A stretch of 64,000 bases of DNA from positions 1,302,001 to 1,366,000 of the forward strand of contig NZ_JAGFPE010000001.1 of assembly GCF_025962655.1 (NCBI RefSeq). Reading direction: 5' to 3'. Made by a program: the position numbers and the translations under genes. Below the pieces are notes generated by a model. That model had not been told where the DNA came from. It saw nothing but the letters and a program-made list of their open reading frames with translations, and did not search any database. The stretch is from Candidatus Symbiopectobacterium sp. NZEC151. Its GTDB lineage: Bacteria > Pseudomonadota > Gammaproteobacteria > Enterobacterales > Enterobacteriaceae. Position 1 is the first letter of the stretch. Each line of letters starts with the position of its first letter. Shown here one piece after another: positions 37,744 to 47,136 of the stretch.

Positions 37744-39111
37744 GTGCAGAAATATTTGTCAGAGGCGCGGAGCCTGTTAACGCTCGCGGTTCCTGTCATT
37801 ATTGCGCAGGTTTCCCAAACGTCCATGGGTGTCGTGGATACCATTATTGCGGGTGCCTATAGCGCCACCGATATGGCGGCCGTGGCGGTCGGTACCTCCG
37901 TGTGGTTGCCGGTCATCCTGTTTGGACATGGTCTATTGATGGCGCTCACGCCGGTGGTGGCCCAGCTCAACGGCTCCGGTCGACGCCCGCGCATCGCCCA
38001 TCAGGTTCAGCAGGCGTTTATTTTGGCAGCGATCGTTGCGGTTATCACCATGGTGGTGCTGTACAACGGCAAACATGTTATTGCCATGATGCACACCGAC
38101 TCACCGGAGTTGGCGAATGTTGCCATCGGCTATCTGCACGTGATGCTGCTGGGGGTGCCGGGCTATCTGTTTTATCAGGTGCTGCGCTGCCAATGTGAAG
38201 GGCTATCCAAAACCAAGCCGGGCATGGTGATTGGCTTTATTGGCGTGCTGATCAATATTCCGCTGAACTATATCTTTATCTACGGCAAATTTGGCATGCC
38301 CGAACTGGGCGGCGTAGGTTGCGGCGTCGCGACAGCATCCACCTACTGGATCATGATGCTGATGATGGCGTTTTACAGTATGCGCGCACATTGGTTGCGT
38401 GACATCAAGTGGCAGCGCTGGCAGATTGATTTCTCCGCCATGCGGCGTCTGTTTTCGCTCGGTTTGCCGATTGCGCTGGCCCTGCTGTTTGAAGTATCGC
38501 TGTTCGCCATCGTCGCCCTGCTGATCCTGCCGCTCGGCGTGATTGACGTTGCCGGACACCAGATAGCACTGAATTTCAGTTCACTGATGTTCGTGCTTCC
38601 ATTGTCGATCGGCATCGCCTCGACCATCCGCGTTGGCCATCGACTGGGGGAAGGTTCCGTGGAAGATGCGCGTATTGCGGCCTATACCGGCATTGCGACC
38701 GGCGTGATGCTGGCCTGTTGTACCGCCATTTTCACGGCACTGCTGCGTGAACAGATCGCCTTGTTGTATAACAAAAGCCCCGAAGTGGTCGCCATGGCGG
38801 CACAGTTGATGCTTTTTGCCGCGATTTATCAGATTTCAGATGCAGTGCAGGCTATCGGCAACGGTGTATTGCGTGGCTATAAAGATACGCGATCCATTTT
38901 CTACATCACCTTCGTCTCCTACTGGATACTCGGTTTACCCAGCGGGTATTTGCTGGCAATGACCGATTATTGGGTGCCACGCATGGGGCCCGCCGGTTTC
39001 TGGTGCGGTTTTATCATCGGACTCACTGCGGCCGCGATCATGATGGTGCTGCGTATCCGTTATCTGCAACGTCAACCGCCCGGCGATATTCTGGCTCGCG
39101 CGGCGCGCTAA
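37744..39111 (+). CDS. mdtK: MdtK (NorM), MATE-family multidrug efflux transporter
   Basis: A 455-residue inner-membrane cation-coupled exporter of fluoroquinolones and other drugs (E. coli MdtK 457) with about twelve transmembrane segments in two MATE repeats ([25 protein letters not shown] and the matching half from about 235). GTG start at 37744 after GGAAGG. Family N-terminus [11 protein letters not shown]. tRNA-Val follows, as valV/valW do in E. coli. Confidence 0.95.
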   Translation: MQKYLSEARSLLTLAVPVIIAQVSQTSMGVVDTIIAGAYSATDMAAVAVGTSVWLPVILFGHGLLMALTPVVAQLNGSGRRPRIAHQVQQAFILAAIVAVITMVVLYNGKHVIAMMHTDSPELANVAIGYLHVMLLGVPGYLFYQVLRCQCEGLSKTKPGMVIGFIGVLINIPLNYIFIYGKFGMPELGGVGCGVATASTYWIMMLMMAFYSMRAHWLRDIKWQRWQIDFSAMRRLFSLGLPIALALLFEVSLFAIVALLILPLGVIDVAGHQIALNFSSLMFVLPLSIGIASTIRVGHRLGEGSVEDARIAAYTGIATGVMLACCTAIFTALLREQIALLYNKSPEVVAMAAQLMLFAAIYQISDAVQAIGNGVLRGYKDTRSIFYITFVSYWILGLPSGYLLAMTDYWVPRMGPAGFWCGFIIGLTAAAIMMVLRIRYLQRQPPGDILARAAR

Positions 39112-39120
39112 CCCTGATGT

Positions 39121-39160
39121 CACCCAGCGCCAAGGGGCAATACGCCATTGGCGCTGGGTG
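39121..39160 (+). terminator. Hairpin after mdtK
   Basis: CACCCAGCGCCAA and TTGGCGCTGGGTG form a perfect 13-bp stem with a 14-base loop. An A run follows, not T, so termination strength is uncertain. Confidence 0.6.
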
Positions 39161-39317
39161 AAAAAAACACAAAGTGAATACAAGCGCAGCAGTCGTGCAG
39201 TTCAACCGCATAAATTTTGCATTTGCGTCTTGCCAGCACCCTATTCACTCGCTACTATGCGCCCCGCACGGCAGCACAGGGTATCGTCCGCTGCTTTAGC
39301 AACAAGCCTCACAGAAT

Positions 39318-39394
39318 GCGTTCTTAGCTCAGTTGGTTAGAGCACCACCTTGACATGGTGGGGGTCGATGGTTCGAGTCCATTAGAACGCACCA
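39318..39394 (+). tRNA. tRNA-Val (anticodon GAC)
   Basis: Complete 77-base cloverleaf with encoded CCA: acceptor GCGTTCT/AGAACGC, D arm AGCTCAGTTGGTTAGAGC, anticodon arm CCACC-TTGACAT-GGTGG with GAC at the anticodon, T arm with GGTTCGAGTCC. E. coli has two tandem copies after mdtK (valV, valW). Only one is here, and no duplicate of its 3' end (attachment site) was found downstream. Confidence 0.97.
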
Positions 39395-39587
39395 TTTCTG
39401 GTTTCTCAGCGTTCCATTTCCTACTCTATTTTCACTCTCCTGATAGCCCGATTCTTGCAGAAATGCACGCCATGTTCTTACCGGACATTTATCACCAACA
39501 GGTAAAGTAAAGAGGTGGTCTGCGCAGGGATTGTGCTTTACACTGCGCGCTGCAAAAATAGGGCAATAAACGATTACGTAGGCGGTA

Positions 39588-40070
39588 ATGGCGATGAACG
39601 GAACGATCACAACCTGGTTTAAAGATAAAGGGTTTGGATTTATCAAAGATGAAAACGGTGATAACCGTTATTTTCATGTGATTAAGGTTGCCAACCCGGA
39701 TCTGCTTAAAAAAGGCGCGAGCGTCACTTTCGAACCCACCACCAATAATCAGGGTCTATCGGCATATGCCGTGAAAGTTGAACCGGAAAGCAAATACATT
39801 TATATCGCAGGCGAACGCATCAAGCTTACCGCCATTAAATCCTTTCTGGTGTTCAGCGAAGAAGTGCCGGCCGATACCCGCATTGATAAAGAGAATACGG
39901 TGCTTTCTGTGGGCGCGCTGATGGGAAACATCAGGCCGAAATCAGCCGCTAAATCCAGCGAAGTTCGCTCGATGAAAAAGCTGGCGATTACCACCTTTCA
40001 GGGTTCAACGTTAATCTTCACCGAAGATGAGATAGACATAGACGCCACAGTGAAACTGCTCAAGGTGTGA
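39588..40070 (+). CDS. Cold-shock-domain protein with uncharacterised C-terminal domain
   Basis: A 160-residue protein whose first ~70 residues form a cold-shock domain with RNP1-like KGFGFIK and RNP2-like RYFHV. The remaining ~90 residues (KYIYIAGERIKLTAIKSF ...) are beta-rich and hydrophilic and match nothing I know. No membrane helices, so it is not a DUF1294-type fusion. ATG at 39588 or 39594. It lies just downstream of tRNA-Val. Probably nucleic-acid binding. Confidence 0.75.
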   Translation: MAMNGTITTWFKDKGFGFIKDENGDNRYFHVIKVANPDLLKKGASVTFEPTTNNQGLSAYAVKVEPESKYIYIAGERIKLTAIKSFLVFSEEVPADTRIDKENTVLSVGALMGNIRPKSAAKSSEVRSMKKLAITTFQGSTLIFTEDEIDIDATVKLLKV

Positions 40071-40232
40071 AACCTTTTCGCTGGCCCCGTGTCAGCAGCG
40101 AACCGTATTCACTGCGCCCCTGATGGCGTCCTCCAGACCAAACGCCATCGCGATCGGGCTCTGCGCCCGGTTACAGCCTTGACGATTACAGGTATAATCC
40201 CACCCATTATTCTTACGGGTTTCGAAACGACG

Positions 40233-40772
40233 ATGACAAAACTCACCTTACAAGAGCAACTGCTGAAAGCGGGATTAGTGTCCAGCAAAAAAGTGGCCAA
40301 AGTGCAAAGAACGGCCAAAAAATCACGCGTTCAGGCGCGTGAGGCCCGAGCCGCTGTAGAGGAAAATAAAAAAACACAGCTCGAGCGCGATAAACAGCTA
40401 AGCGAGCAACAAAAACAGGCTGTGTTATCTAAAGAGTATAAAGCGCAGGTGAAGCAACTCATTGAAATGAACAAAATCGACATTTCAAAAGGTGATATTA
40501 GCTTTAACTTCACGGATAACAATTTAATTAAAAAAGTGGTTGTGGATAAGCTTACCCAAGCCCAGTTGATTAATGGTCGTCTCGCCATCGCTCGCCTGGT
40601 TGTTGATAGCAAGGGTGAGAGCCAATACGCGATCATCCCCGCGAGCGTAGCTGAGAAAATTGCGCAGCGGGATGCAAGCAGTATCGTTTTACACAGTGCG
40701 CTGAGTCAGGAAGAGCAAGATGAAGAAGATCCCTATGCCGACTTTAAAGTGCCTGATGATTTAATGTGGTAA
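40233..40772 (+). CDS. yaiL: YaiL-like DUF2058 nucleoprotein/polynucleotide-associated protein
   Basis: A 179-residue protein equal in length to E. coli YaiL: MTKLTLQEQLLKAGLVSSKK start, a highly charged coiled-coil (about 25-75), and C-terminal domain with ISFNFTDNNLIKK. Function unknown. The start at 40233 is conserved. The ORF upstream to 40089 is not. In E. coli yaiL is elsewhere on the chromosome. Confidence 0.88.
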   Translation: MTKLTLQEQLLKAGLVSSKKVAKVQRTAKKSRVQAREARAAVEENKKTQLERDKQLSEQQKQAVLSKEYKAQVKQLIEMNKIDISKGDISFNFTDNNLIKKVVVDKLTQAQLINGRLAIARLVVDSKGESQYAIIPASVAEKIAQRDASSIVLHSALSQEEQDEEDPYADFKVPDDLMW

Positions 40773-40854
40773 TTGACGCTGCATGTTGCAACGGTTTAAT
40801 GCAGCATTTAACCACCTAACAGACGACAGAAACCTTACCCCGTGGGGACGACGC

Positions 40855-41100
40855 ATGAACAATGAAATACCCCTTAAATATTATGACATTGTGGATGAGT
40901 ATTCGACGGAAGCTGCCACATTGGTGAGCGAGTCAGAACGTGACGCTCTGGCGCACTATTTCCAATTACTGCTCACCCGCTTAATGAATAATGAAGAAAT
41001 CAGCGAGCAGGCTCAGCAAGAGATGGCCCGTGAAGCCCATATCGACGAACAACGCATTGATGAGATAGCGACGTTTTTGAATCAATGGGGCAATGAGTAG
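40855..41100 (+). CDS. ymjA: YmjA-like DUF2543 protein
   Basis: An 81-residue acidic helical protein matching E. coli YmjA along its length ([16 protein letters not shown] ... [17 protein letters not shown] ... [10 protein letters not shown]). Function unknown. GGGGACGACGC precedes the ATG. The in-frame ATG at 40783 adds 24 non-conserved residues. Confidence 0.85.
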   Translation: MNNEIPLKYYDIVDEYSTEAATLVSESERDALAHYFQLLLTRLMNNEEISEQAQQEMAREAHIDEQRIDEIATFLNQWGNE

Positions 41101-41104
41101 CGTT

Positions 41105-41140
41105 GCACCGCACATCACTCAAGGGCGGTGCTGAATTTTT
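41105..41140 (+). terminator. Terminator of ymjA
   Basis: GCACCGC and GCGGTGC (7-bp stem, 13-base loop), then TGAATTTTT. Confidence 0.6.
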
Positions 41141-41195
41141 CTCGCGCATCGCCCGTCAATGACCCGTGCCACGCCCTTCCCCGTCCGTTCCTCGT

Positions 41196-42086
41196 TTAAT
41201 CCGGGTTACCAAGCCTGTTCAGTAGGATCTGTCGGGTGTGTGCCAGACGCGGCTGACGTAATGCACTCGGCAGCCACACCAGATTGTAACGAATTTCGGT
41301 GTCTCCCACCGGGGCTTTAATACGGGCCAGCTTACCTTCAGCAAGATGCGCACGGCACAAAAATTCCGGCATCACCGTCCAGCCAAATCCTTTACACAGT
41401 AGGCTTCTCTGACCGCGTAAATCCTGACCGACCATTGCAGGAAGCAACGAACCGAATTTTATCCGATTCTTACCCAGCCAGTGTTCGATCAGTGAAAGCT
41501 CAAGGTTGTAAGCCAGCAGCGGCTCATTCAGTAAATCCCGGCCAAAATGCTCACTGCTGTTCAGGCGTTCGGCAAGGGCGGGCGCTGCAATAGCGATCAC
41601 GCGGTCGGTAAAAATGACATCCCCTTTTAATCGCGTATCGGTGACAGGGTGCGCGGTGATACCCAGATCGCAATGTCCTTCTATCACCATCTGGGAAACC
41701 ATCGGGCCATCTCCCGCATGCAAATGCACGCGAATACCGCTTTCCAACAATGGCAGCAGTTCACCCGCCAATTTTTCTGCCATAAAGTCAGAATGACCAA
41801 TGATTTGCAGGGTTCCCGCGACATCCATGGACCTTGCCCTTGCTGAGGCGAGCGCGGATTCAGCGTCATCCAGTTTATTACCGATATCCGCCGCGAGATC
41901 GTCAGCGACCACCGTCGGTTTCACCCCCTGCGGTTGGCGCTCAAACAGGGGCCTTCCAATGGCCATTTCAAGGCCGCTGATGTGCTGGGAGACCGCAGGC
42001 TGCGTCAGGTTTAACACGCGTGCCGCACCCGAAATCGAGCGTTGGCGGTACACCTCCATAAAGGTGCGTAGACGCAACAGTGACAT
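41196..42086 (-). CDS. LysR-family regulator divergent from aldehyde dehydrogenase
   Basis: A 296-residue LysR-type regulator. N-terminal helix-turn-helix (RSISGAARVLNLTQPAVSQHISGLE), effector domain from about residue 90. The divergent position and a palindrome in the gap point to control of the aldehyde dehydrogenase/DJ-1 operon. The inducer is unknown, perhaps an aromatic aldehyde or acid. Confidence 0.85.
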   Translation of the reverse strand: MSLLRLRTFMEVYRQRSISGAARVLNLTQPAVSQHISGLEMAIGRPLFERQPQGVKPTVVADDLAADIGNKLDDAESALASARARSMDVAGTLQIIGHSDFMAEKLAGELLPLLESGIRVHLHAGDGPMVSQMVIEGHCDLGITAHPVTDTRLKGDVIFTDRVIAIAAPALAERLNSSEHFGRDLLNEPLLAYNLELSLIEHWLGKNRIKFGSLLPAMVGQDLRGQRSLLCKGFGWTVMPEFLCRAHLAEGKLARIKAPVGDTEIRYNLVWLPSALRQPRLAHTRQILLNRLGNPD

Positions 42087-42095
42087 AGTTTACCC

Positions 42096-42109
42096 ATAAA
42101 TTAATTTAT
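42096..42109. promoter_or_regulatory. Perfect palindrome in the LysR/aldehyde dehydrogenase gap
   Basis: ATAAATTAATTTAT is a 14-bp perfect palindrome 10 bases from the LysR start codon and about 92 bases from the aldehyde dehydrogenase start. A likely LysR autoregulatory/activation site. Confidence 0.4.
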
Positions 42110-42201
42110 ACCCCTGACAAAATAGCGTTGTTATCTGCAAACATCCAGACCCGTTATGCTGTTCCCAACGCAGGAAATCTCAGCACCAACAGGAAAGTGA
42201 A

Positions 42202-43623
42202 ATGAGCGAACAACAGCATTCTCAGACGTTATCAACCATCCTTGACGCCATGAAAAAGCATCATCGACAGAATGAACCTGCCACGGCGGCCTTACGCCGC
42301 GATCGCCTTATGCGCAGCGCCGCCTTGATCCGTGACCACCATGCGGCCTTGACCGAGGCGATCGGCCGCGATTTTGGTCACCGTAGCGGTTATCAGACGC
42401 AGGCCGCCGATCTGATTACCACCATCAACATGCTGATGCATTCCGCTGAAAAGCTGGAGCAATGGATGCAACCGGAGGCGGCGGAGGTGCCGGTTCCGGG
42501 GATGCAGGCCTGGATCGAACCACAACCGCTGGGCGTTGTGGGCATTATCAGCCCGTGGAATTTCCCGATAAACCTCGCCTTCGGTCCGCTGGCGGGTGTC
42601 TTTGCGGCGGGCAACACCGCGATGCTGAAACCCTCGGAGCTGACGCCGTTCACCTCTGAATTGCTCGCGGAGCTTGTCCCCCATTACTTTGATTCGAATG
42701 AACTTGTCGTGGTGTTGGGCGATGCGGCCGTGGGCCAGGCGTTTAGCCAATTACCGTTCGATCATCTGGTCTTTACCGGCAGCACGGCGGTTGGTCGTCA
42801 CGTCATGCGGGCGGCGGCTGAAAATCTGGTGCCCGTCACGCTGGAACTGGGTGGAAAATCCCCGGTGGTGCTGGATACTGACGCAGAAATCAGCATCGCG
42901 GCCGAACGGATACTGACGATAAAGACGTTCAATGCCGGACAAATCTGCATCTCCCCGGATTATGTCCTGTTGCCTGAATCGTCCGAAGCGGGCTTTGTCG
43001 ACGCGGCAAAACGTTTTATGCGTGCGAGCTATCCAACGCTTCAGCACAATGTGGATTACACCGCTATCATTAACGACAGACACTATCAACGATTGATCAT
43101 GCTGCTGGACGATGCCGCCCGCAAAGGGGCTGACATCATCAGTCTCGCTCCCGACAACGAACCTGATGTCGATCCGCACAGCAGAAAGATCGCGCCACAC
43201 CTCATTCTTGGCGTCACGCAGGACATGTTGGTGATGCAGGAAGAGATCTTCGGACCGCTGCTGCCGCTAAAAACCTACGCTGCCGGGATCGGTGACGCGA
43301 TTCGTTACATCAACGCGGGCCCGCGCCCGCTTGCTGCCTACTACTTTGGTCATGACGCGGAGCGCCAGCGCCAGATAGCCACAAGGACAACGTCAGGTGC
43401 CTTGGTGATCAACGACGTCATGACCCATGCCGCGATCGACAGCCTGCCCTTTGGCGGCATCGGGGCTTCAGGTACCGGTGCGTATCACGGTATCCATGGT
43501 TTCAGACGTTTCAGTCATGCAAAACCGGTTGTTGTTCAGGACAGCGCCGCCATAACCAATCTTCGTCTTCGCGCGCCTTATCAGGATAAAGCGGCTGTTG
43601 CCGAAGCGTTCCTCAACAATTAA
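42202..43623 (+). CDS. Aldehyde dehydrogenase, coniferyl-aldehyde-dehydrogenase-like
   Basis: A 473-residue NAD(P)-dependent aldehyde dehydrogenase with catalytic Cys249 (FNAGQICIS), general base Glu215 (LELGGKSP), oxyanion Asn120 (SPWNFP) and coenzyme-binding FTGSTAVG. Overall pattern (short form of about 470 residues, IEPQPLGVVGIISPWNFP, C-terminal SLPFGGIGASGTGAYHG) resembles coniferyl aldehyde dehydrogenases of the CalB type. The substrate is therefore probably an aromatic or medium-chain aldehyde, but this is by resemblance only. Followed after 31 bases by a DJ-1-type gene. Confidence 0.85.
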   Translation: MSEQQHSQTLSTILDAMKKHHRQNEPATAALRRDRLMRSAALIRDHHAALTEAIGRDFGHRSGYQTQAADLITTINMLMHSAEKLEQWMQPEAAEVPVPGMQAWIEPQPLGVVGIISPWNFPINLAFGPLAGVFAAGNTAMLKPSELTPFTSELLAELVPHYFDSNELVVVLGDAAVGQAFSQLPFDHLVFTGSTAVGRHVMRAAAENLVPVTLELGGKSPVVLDTDAEISIAAERILTIKTFNAGQICISPDYVLLPESSEAGFVDAAKRFMRASYPTLQHNVDYTAIINDRHYQRLIMLLDDAARKGADIISLAPDNEPDVDPHSRKIAPHLILGVTQDMLVMQEEIFGPLLPLKTYAAGIGDAIRYINAGPRPLAAYYFGHDAERQRQIATRTTSGALVINDVMTHAAIDSLPFGGIGASGTGAYHGIHGFRRFSHAKPVVVQDSAAITNLRLRAPYQDKAAVAEAFLNN

Positions 43624-43654
43624 TTCACCTGCACCCGCACTATCGAGGTTAACA

Positions 43655-44353
43655 ATGAAAATTTTAATGGTTCTGACATCACATGCCGAACTGGGCAACA
43701 CGGGCAAGAAAACAGGCTTTTGGCTGGAGGAGTTTGCCGCACCCTACTATGTCTTTAAAGATGCGGGTGCTGAGGTGGTTCTCGCTTCCCCGGCGGGCGG
43801 CCAACCGCCACTAGATCCGAAAAGCGATCTGCCTGAATTCCAGACGGCACTGACGGCACGTTTCAAAGCCGACAAAGATGCGCAGGACGCGCTTTCTCAA
43901 ACGATAAAACTGGACACCGTGTCTCAGAACGATTTTGACACCGTGTTTTATCCTGGCGGCCACGGCCCGCTTTGGGATCTCGCGGAGTCCGCCACCTCGA
44001 TTGCACTGATTGAGTCTTTCGATCGCGCCGGAAAACCGGTGGCCTTTGTCTGTCATGCGCCAGGCGTGCTACGCCATGTTACCGCCGCAACGGGCGATCT
44101 GCTGATCAAAGGCCGTCACGTCACCGGCTTCACCAACAGTGAAGAAGAGGCCGTCGAACTCACCCATATCGTCCCGTTTTTGATCGAAGATACGTTTATT
44201 GCCGCTGGCGCACATTATCAAAAAGGTGCCGATTGGATGCCGTTCGTCGTGGAAGATGGCAATCTGGTAACAGGGCAGAATCCGGCCAGTTCAGAAGCCG
44301 TCGCGGTCGCCTTGCTGAAAAAATTGAATAACGAAAGCTCAATGAGCCATTAA
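43655..44353 (+). CDS. DJ-1/PfpI-superfamily protein (type 1 glutamine amidotransferase domain)
   Basis: A 232-residue protein of the Hsp31-like branch: N-terminal LMVLTSHAELG and GFWLEEFAAPY, nucleophile elbow FVCHAPGVL with Cys133-His134, and GGHGPLWDL. Members act as glyoxalase III, deglycase or chaperone. Its tail on an aldehyde dehydrogenase operon suggests reactive-aldehyde defence (inference). The start at 43655 gives the conserved MKILMVLTS. The start at 43598 overlaps the dehydrogenase gene. Confidence 0.85.
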   Translation: MKILMVLTSHAELGNTGKKTGFWLEEFAAPYYVFKDAGAEVVLASPAGGQPPLDPKSDLPEFQTALTARFKADKDAQDALSQTIKLDTVSQNDFDTVFYPGGHGPLWDLAESATSIALIESFDRAGKPVAFVCHAPGVLRHVTAATGDLLIKGRHVTGFTNSEEEAVELTHIVPFLIEDTFIAAGAHYQKGADWMPFVVEDGNLVTGQNPASSEAVAVALLKKLNNESSMSH

Positions 44354-44388
44354 AAATTACAGGGTGCGATATTGGGTTAGCATAATTA

Positions 44389-44404
44389 ACTGTGATAACA
44401 CAGT
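44389..44404. promoter_or_regulatory. Palindrome upstream of the LacI-family gene
   Basis: ACTGTG-ATAA-CACAGT, perfect 6-bp arms, 30 bases before the LacI-family start. Possible autoregulatory operator, although it lacks the central CG usual for LacI sites. Confidence 0.35.
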
Positions 44405-44433
44405 AGCTCTCAATGCAATGACAGGGAGTCATC

Positions 44434-45432
44434 ATGGCTACAATGAAGGATGTAGCCCGCCATGCGGGTGTTTCTGCGGCAACGGTATGCCGAGTGATCA
44501 ACAATACCGTTTACGTTAAGCCGGTTACGCGGGAACGGGTTGAGACAGCGATGCGTGAGTTCAACTACCAGCGTAATGCAGCCGCACTCGCCATGGCAAA
44601 AAGAAGTGGTAAGACACTCGGGCTGCTGACCGGCAACCTGGACGACCCCTTCTTCTCGCGCATGGCGCGGGGCATTGAAGATACTACGCGTAAAGCCCGA
44701 GTACAGTTGGTGGTTTGCAGCGGCGGGCACCGTTCCGAGTTGGAAAAAGCAGGTCTGGATTTCCTGATCAATCAGGGGTGTGAAGCCATTGTCGCCCACC
44801 TGCCCCGCATGGATGAGGAGGATATCTTACGCTATGCGGCCCATACTCCGGCATTGGTGGTGATAAATCGCTATTTGCCGGTCATCGCCAATCGCTGCGT
44901 GTGGCTGGATAATGTGGGTGCCGCTCAGGCCGCGACCAACCAGCTTATTCAACACGGTCATCGCAAAATAGCCTGTATCGCGGCAGATATTCCCATTGAT
45001 GACAGAACACACCGTGTCGAAGGCTACCGCAAAGCCATGGAAATTGCCGGTATCCCGGTAGCCGATGACTGGATCATCAGCGTTCCCTTCAATGAACAAG
45101 GGGGCGAGCAAGCCGCAGAAAAACTGCTACACGCCGGGCTCGCCTTCACGGCGTTGGTCACCTTCAATGATGTCATGGCCGCTGGCATCATGCGCACCTT
45201 TCACCACCATCAGGTACGCGTACCCGACGACATCTCCATGGTCGGCTTTGATGATATTGCCTGGGCCAAATATCTGCACCCCACCTTGACCACCATGCAC
45301 AATCCGATTGAGAAAATGGCGCGCCGTGCCGCGACGCTGGCGTTACAACTCAACGCCGGTATCGTCGGGCCGCCACAAAATAATTGCTATTGCGCTGAGC
45401 TTATCCCGCGAGCATCGGTCAGGCATCTTTAA
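44434..45432 (+). CDS. LacI-family transcriptional regulator
   Basis: A 332-residue LacI/GalR regulator: helix-turn-helix MKDVARHAGVSAATVCRVINN (4-24), hinge, and periplasmic-binding-like sensor domain with FNDVMAAGIM and GFDDIAWAKYLHPTLTT. The valine-cysteine 'ATVCRVIN' recognition helix differs from the usual ATVSRVLN. It lies 157 bases upstream of an NhaC-type transporter gene on the same strand, which it may control. The effector is unknown. Confidence 0.87.
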   Translation: MATMKDVARHAGVSAATVCRVINNTVYVKPVTRERVETAMREFNYQRNAAALAMAKRSGKTLGLLTGNLDDPFFSRMARGIEDTTRKARVQLVVCSGGHRSELEKAGLDFLINQGCEAIVAHLPRMDEEDILRYAAHTPALVVINRYLPVIANRCVWLDNVGAAQAATNQLIQHGHRKIACIAADIPIDDRTHRVEGYRKAMEIAGIPVADDWIISVPFNEQGGEQAAEKLLHAGLAFTALVTFNDVMAAGIMRTFHHHQVRVPDDISMVGFDDIAWAKYLHPTLTTMHNPIEKMARRAATLALQLNAGIVGPPQNNCYCAELIPRASVRHL

Positions 45433-45589
45433 TTCCGCCTTGTCAGCCCGGCGCAAGCCAGAAAAATGCGAATGGCGTCGCAGTGATTCAGCCAATGAAA
45501 CCCGTTACACCCACGGCAGTCCGGGATCACATTTATATCGCCTCACTCTGAATACGCTGGGCCCCTTCAACGCTTAACAGGAGTGATAA

Positions 45590-47038
45590 ATGAAAGCCAA
45601 AAAGGAGCTTAATCTGGGATTGGCGCTGCTGCCCATCGTTGCCATGCTTACATTGTTGGTTATTGGTTATGGTCAGTATAAATTGCCCATCGAGGCGCTA
45701 TTGCTGGTTTCGGCTGCCGTTGCGACAGCAGTAGCCTATTGGCAAGGCTACCGCTGGGTGGAGGTCATGGACGCTATTGTCACTAAGCTGGCCAAAGCGA
45801 TGCCGGTGATACTGATATTGATTTGCGTCGGTGGCATGATCGGTGCCTGGATGCTGAGCGGCACGATCCCTTATATGGTGTATTGGGGCCTGAAACTGAT
45901 CAGTCCTCAATATATCGTTATCACGGCCTTTCTTATCACCAGTGCAACGTCGGTCTGCACCGGTACTTCGTGGGGCACCGCAGGCACCGTGGGTGTGGCG
46001 TTAATGGGCGTCGCCGCAGGCCTCGATGTCTCTTTAGCCGCCACAGCGGGCGCGGTGGTGTCAGGGGCCTATTTTGGCGACAAACTGTCACCGCTGTCTG
46101 ATTCCACCAATTTTGCGGCCATCGTCGCTGAGACCGACCTTTACAGCCATATCCGCCATCTTATGTATACCACCCTGCCGAGCTTTGCTTTAGCCGCGGG
46201 AGTCTATCTGTTTTTCGGATACACCCACCTCCCCAGCCACGCGGCAAATCTGGACAAGGTGAATGAAATCGTAACGTCGATAGCGCATCTGTATCACTTT
46301 AACGTGCTCCTGCTCTTCCCCCCCATCTTGGTACTGTGGGGGGCCATCACCAAACGCCCGGTGATACCCGTGATGTTGGCAGCGTCAGTCATGGCGATAG
46401 GTATCGGCGTCGGCCTCCAGGGATTCACCCTGCAACAAGGGTGTATTTCATTGATTCACGGTTTCACCACGTCCATGTTTGCCGCACAGGGTACTGATGT
46501 CACCGGCCTGCTCAGCGACATTCCCCGCCTGCTCGATCGCGGTGGGATGTTCTCCATCATGGGCACCATCCTCTTGGTACTCTGCGCCTTTTCCTTTGCC
46601 GGGGCCTTAACCTTGACGGGTGCCCTGACCGTTATCATTAACCGGTTGCTAAAGGCGATCCGCGGTGTGGGTCAGCTGATTGCGGCCACCGTGGCAACCA
46701 CCCTGTTGGTCACTGGAGCCACCAGTGATGGGAAATTGGCACTGCTTATTCCCGCTGAATTGTTTAGAGAATCTTACCTGCGTATGGGATTGGACACTAA
46801 AAACCTGTCGCGAACGGTGGAAGACGCGGGCACAGTGACAGAGCCGTTACTGCCCTGGACCTCGGCCGGGGTGTATATGGCCAGCACCCTGGGGGTTAGC
46901 ACACTGGATTTTGTCCCTTGGGCAATCCAATGCTATGCGGCAATTTTCTTCGCGCTGATATACGGCTTTACCGGATTTGGTATCGCTAGATTACCCACCG
47001 GCGCCAGCACGGCACCGCAAGGCCTAAACCCGGTGTAA
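45590..47038 (+). CDS. NhaC-family Na+/H+ antiporter-like transporter
   Basis: A 482-residue inner-membrane protein with about 11-12 hydrophobic segments. Family signatures include SATSVCTGTSWGTAGTVG, GAVVSGAYFGDKLSPLSDSTN, and C-terminal EDAGTVTEPLLPWTSAGVYM. Relatives exchange Na+/H+ or malate-lactate. The SD is CAGGAG. The adjacent LacI regulator, usually a sugar or nucleoside sensor, is unusual for a pure ion antiporter and hints at an organic substrate (inference). Confidence 0.88.
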   Translation: MKAKKELNLGLALLPIVAMLTLLVIGYGQYKLPIEALLLVSAAVATAVAYWQGYRWVEVMDAIVTKLAKAMPVILILICVGGMIGAWMLSGTIPYMVYWGLKLISPQYIVITAFLITSATSVCTGTSWGTAGTVGVALMGVAAGLDVSLAATAGAVVSGAYFGDKLSPLSDSTNFAAIVAETDLYSHIRHLMYTTLPSFALAAGVYLFFGYTHLPSHAANLDKVNEIVTSIAHLYHFNVLLLFPPILVLWGAITKRPVIPVMLAASVMAIGIGVGLQGFTLQQGCISLIHGFTTSMFAAQGTDVTGLLSDIPRLLDRGGMFSIMGTILLVLCAFSFAGALTLTGALTVIINRLLKAIRGVGQLIAATVATTLLVTGATSDGKLALLIPAELFRESYLRMGLDTKNLSRTVEDAGTVTEPLLPWTSAGVYMASTLGVSTLDFVPWAIQCYAAIFFALIYGFTGFGIARLPTGASTAPQGLNPV

Positions 47039-47061
47039 TGCAGGCGGCTCCAAAATAATCA

Positions 47062-47092
47062 CGCCCAGCCATCGCGTCACGTTGGCTGGGCG
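47062..47092 (+). terminator. Hairpin after the nhaC-like gene
   Basis: CGCCCAGCCA and TGGCTGGGCG (10-bp stem, 11-base loop) between convergent genes. No T run. Confidence 0.5.
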
Positions 47093-47136
47093 CAAAACGC
47101 TAATATTCACACCGCCGTTACTCATAAAAAGCCTGA

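Noticed and set aside
39318..41100. Genomic island inserted at tRNA-Val
   Set aside because: No integrase gene and no repeat of the tRNA 3' end downstream; yaiL and ymjA are ordinary enterobacterial genes.
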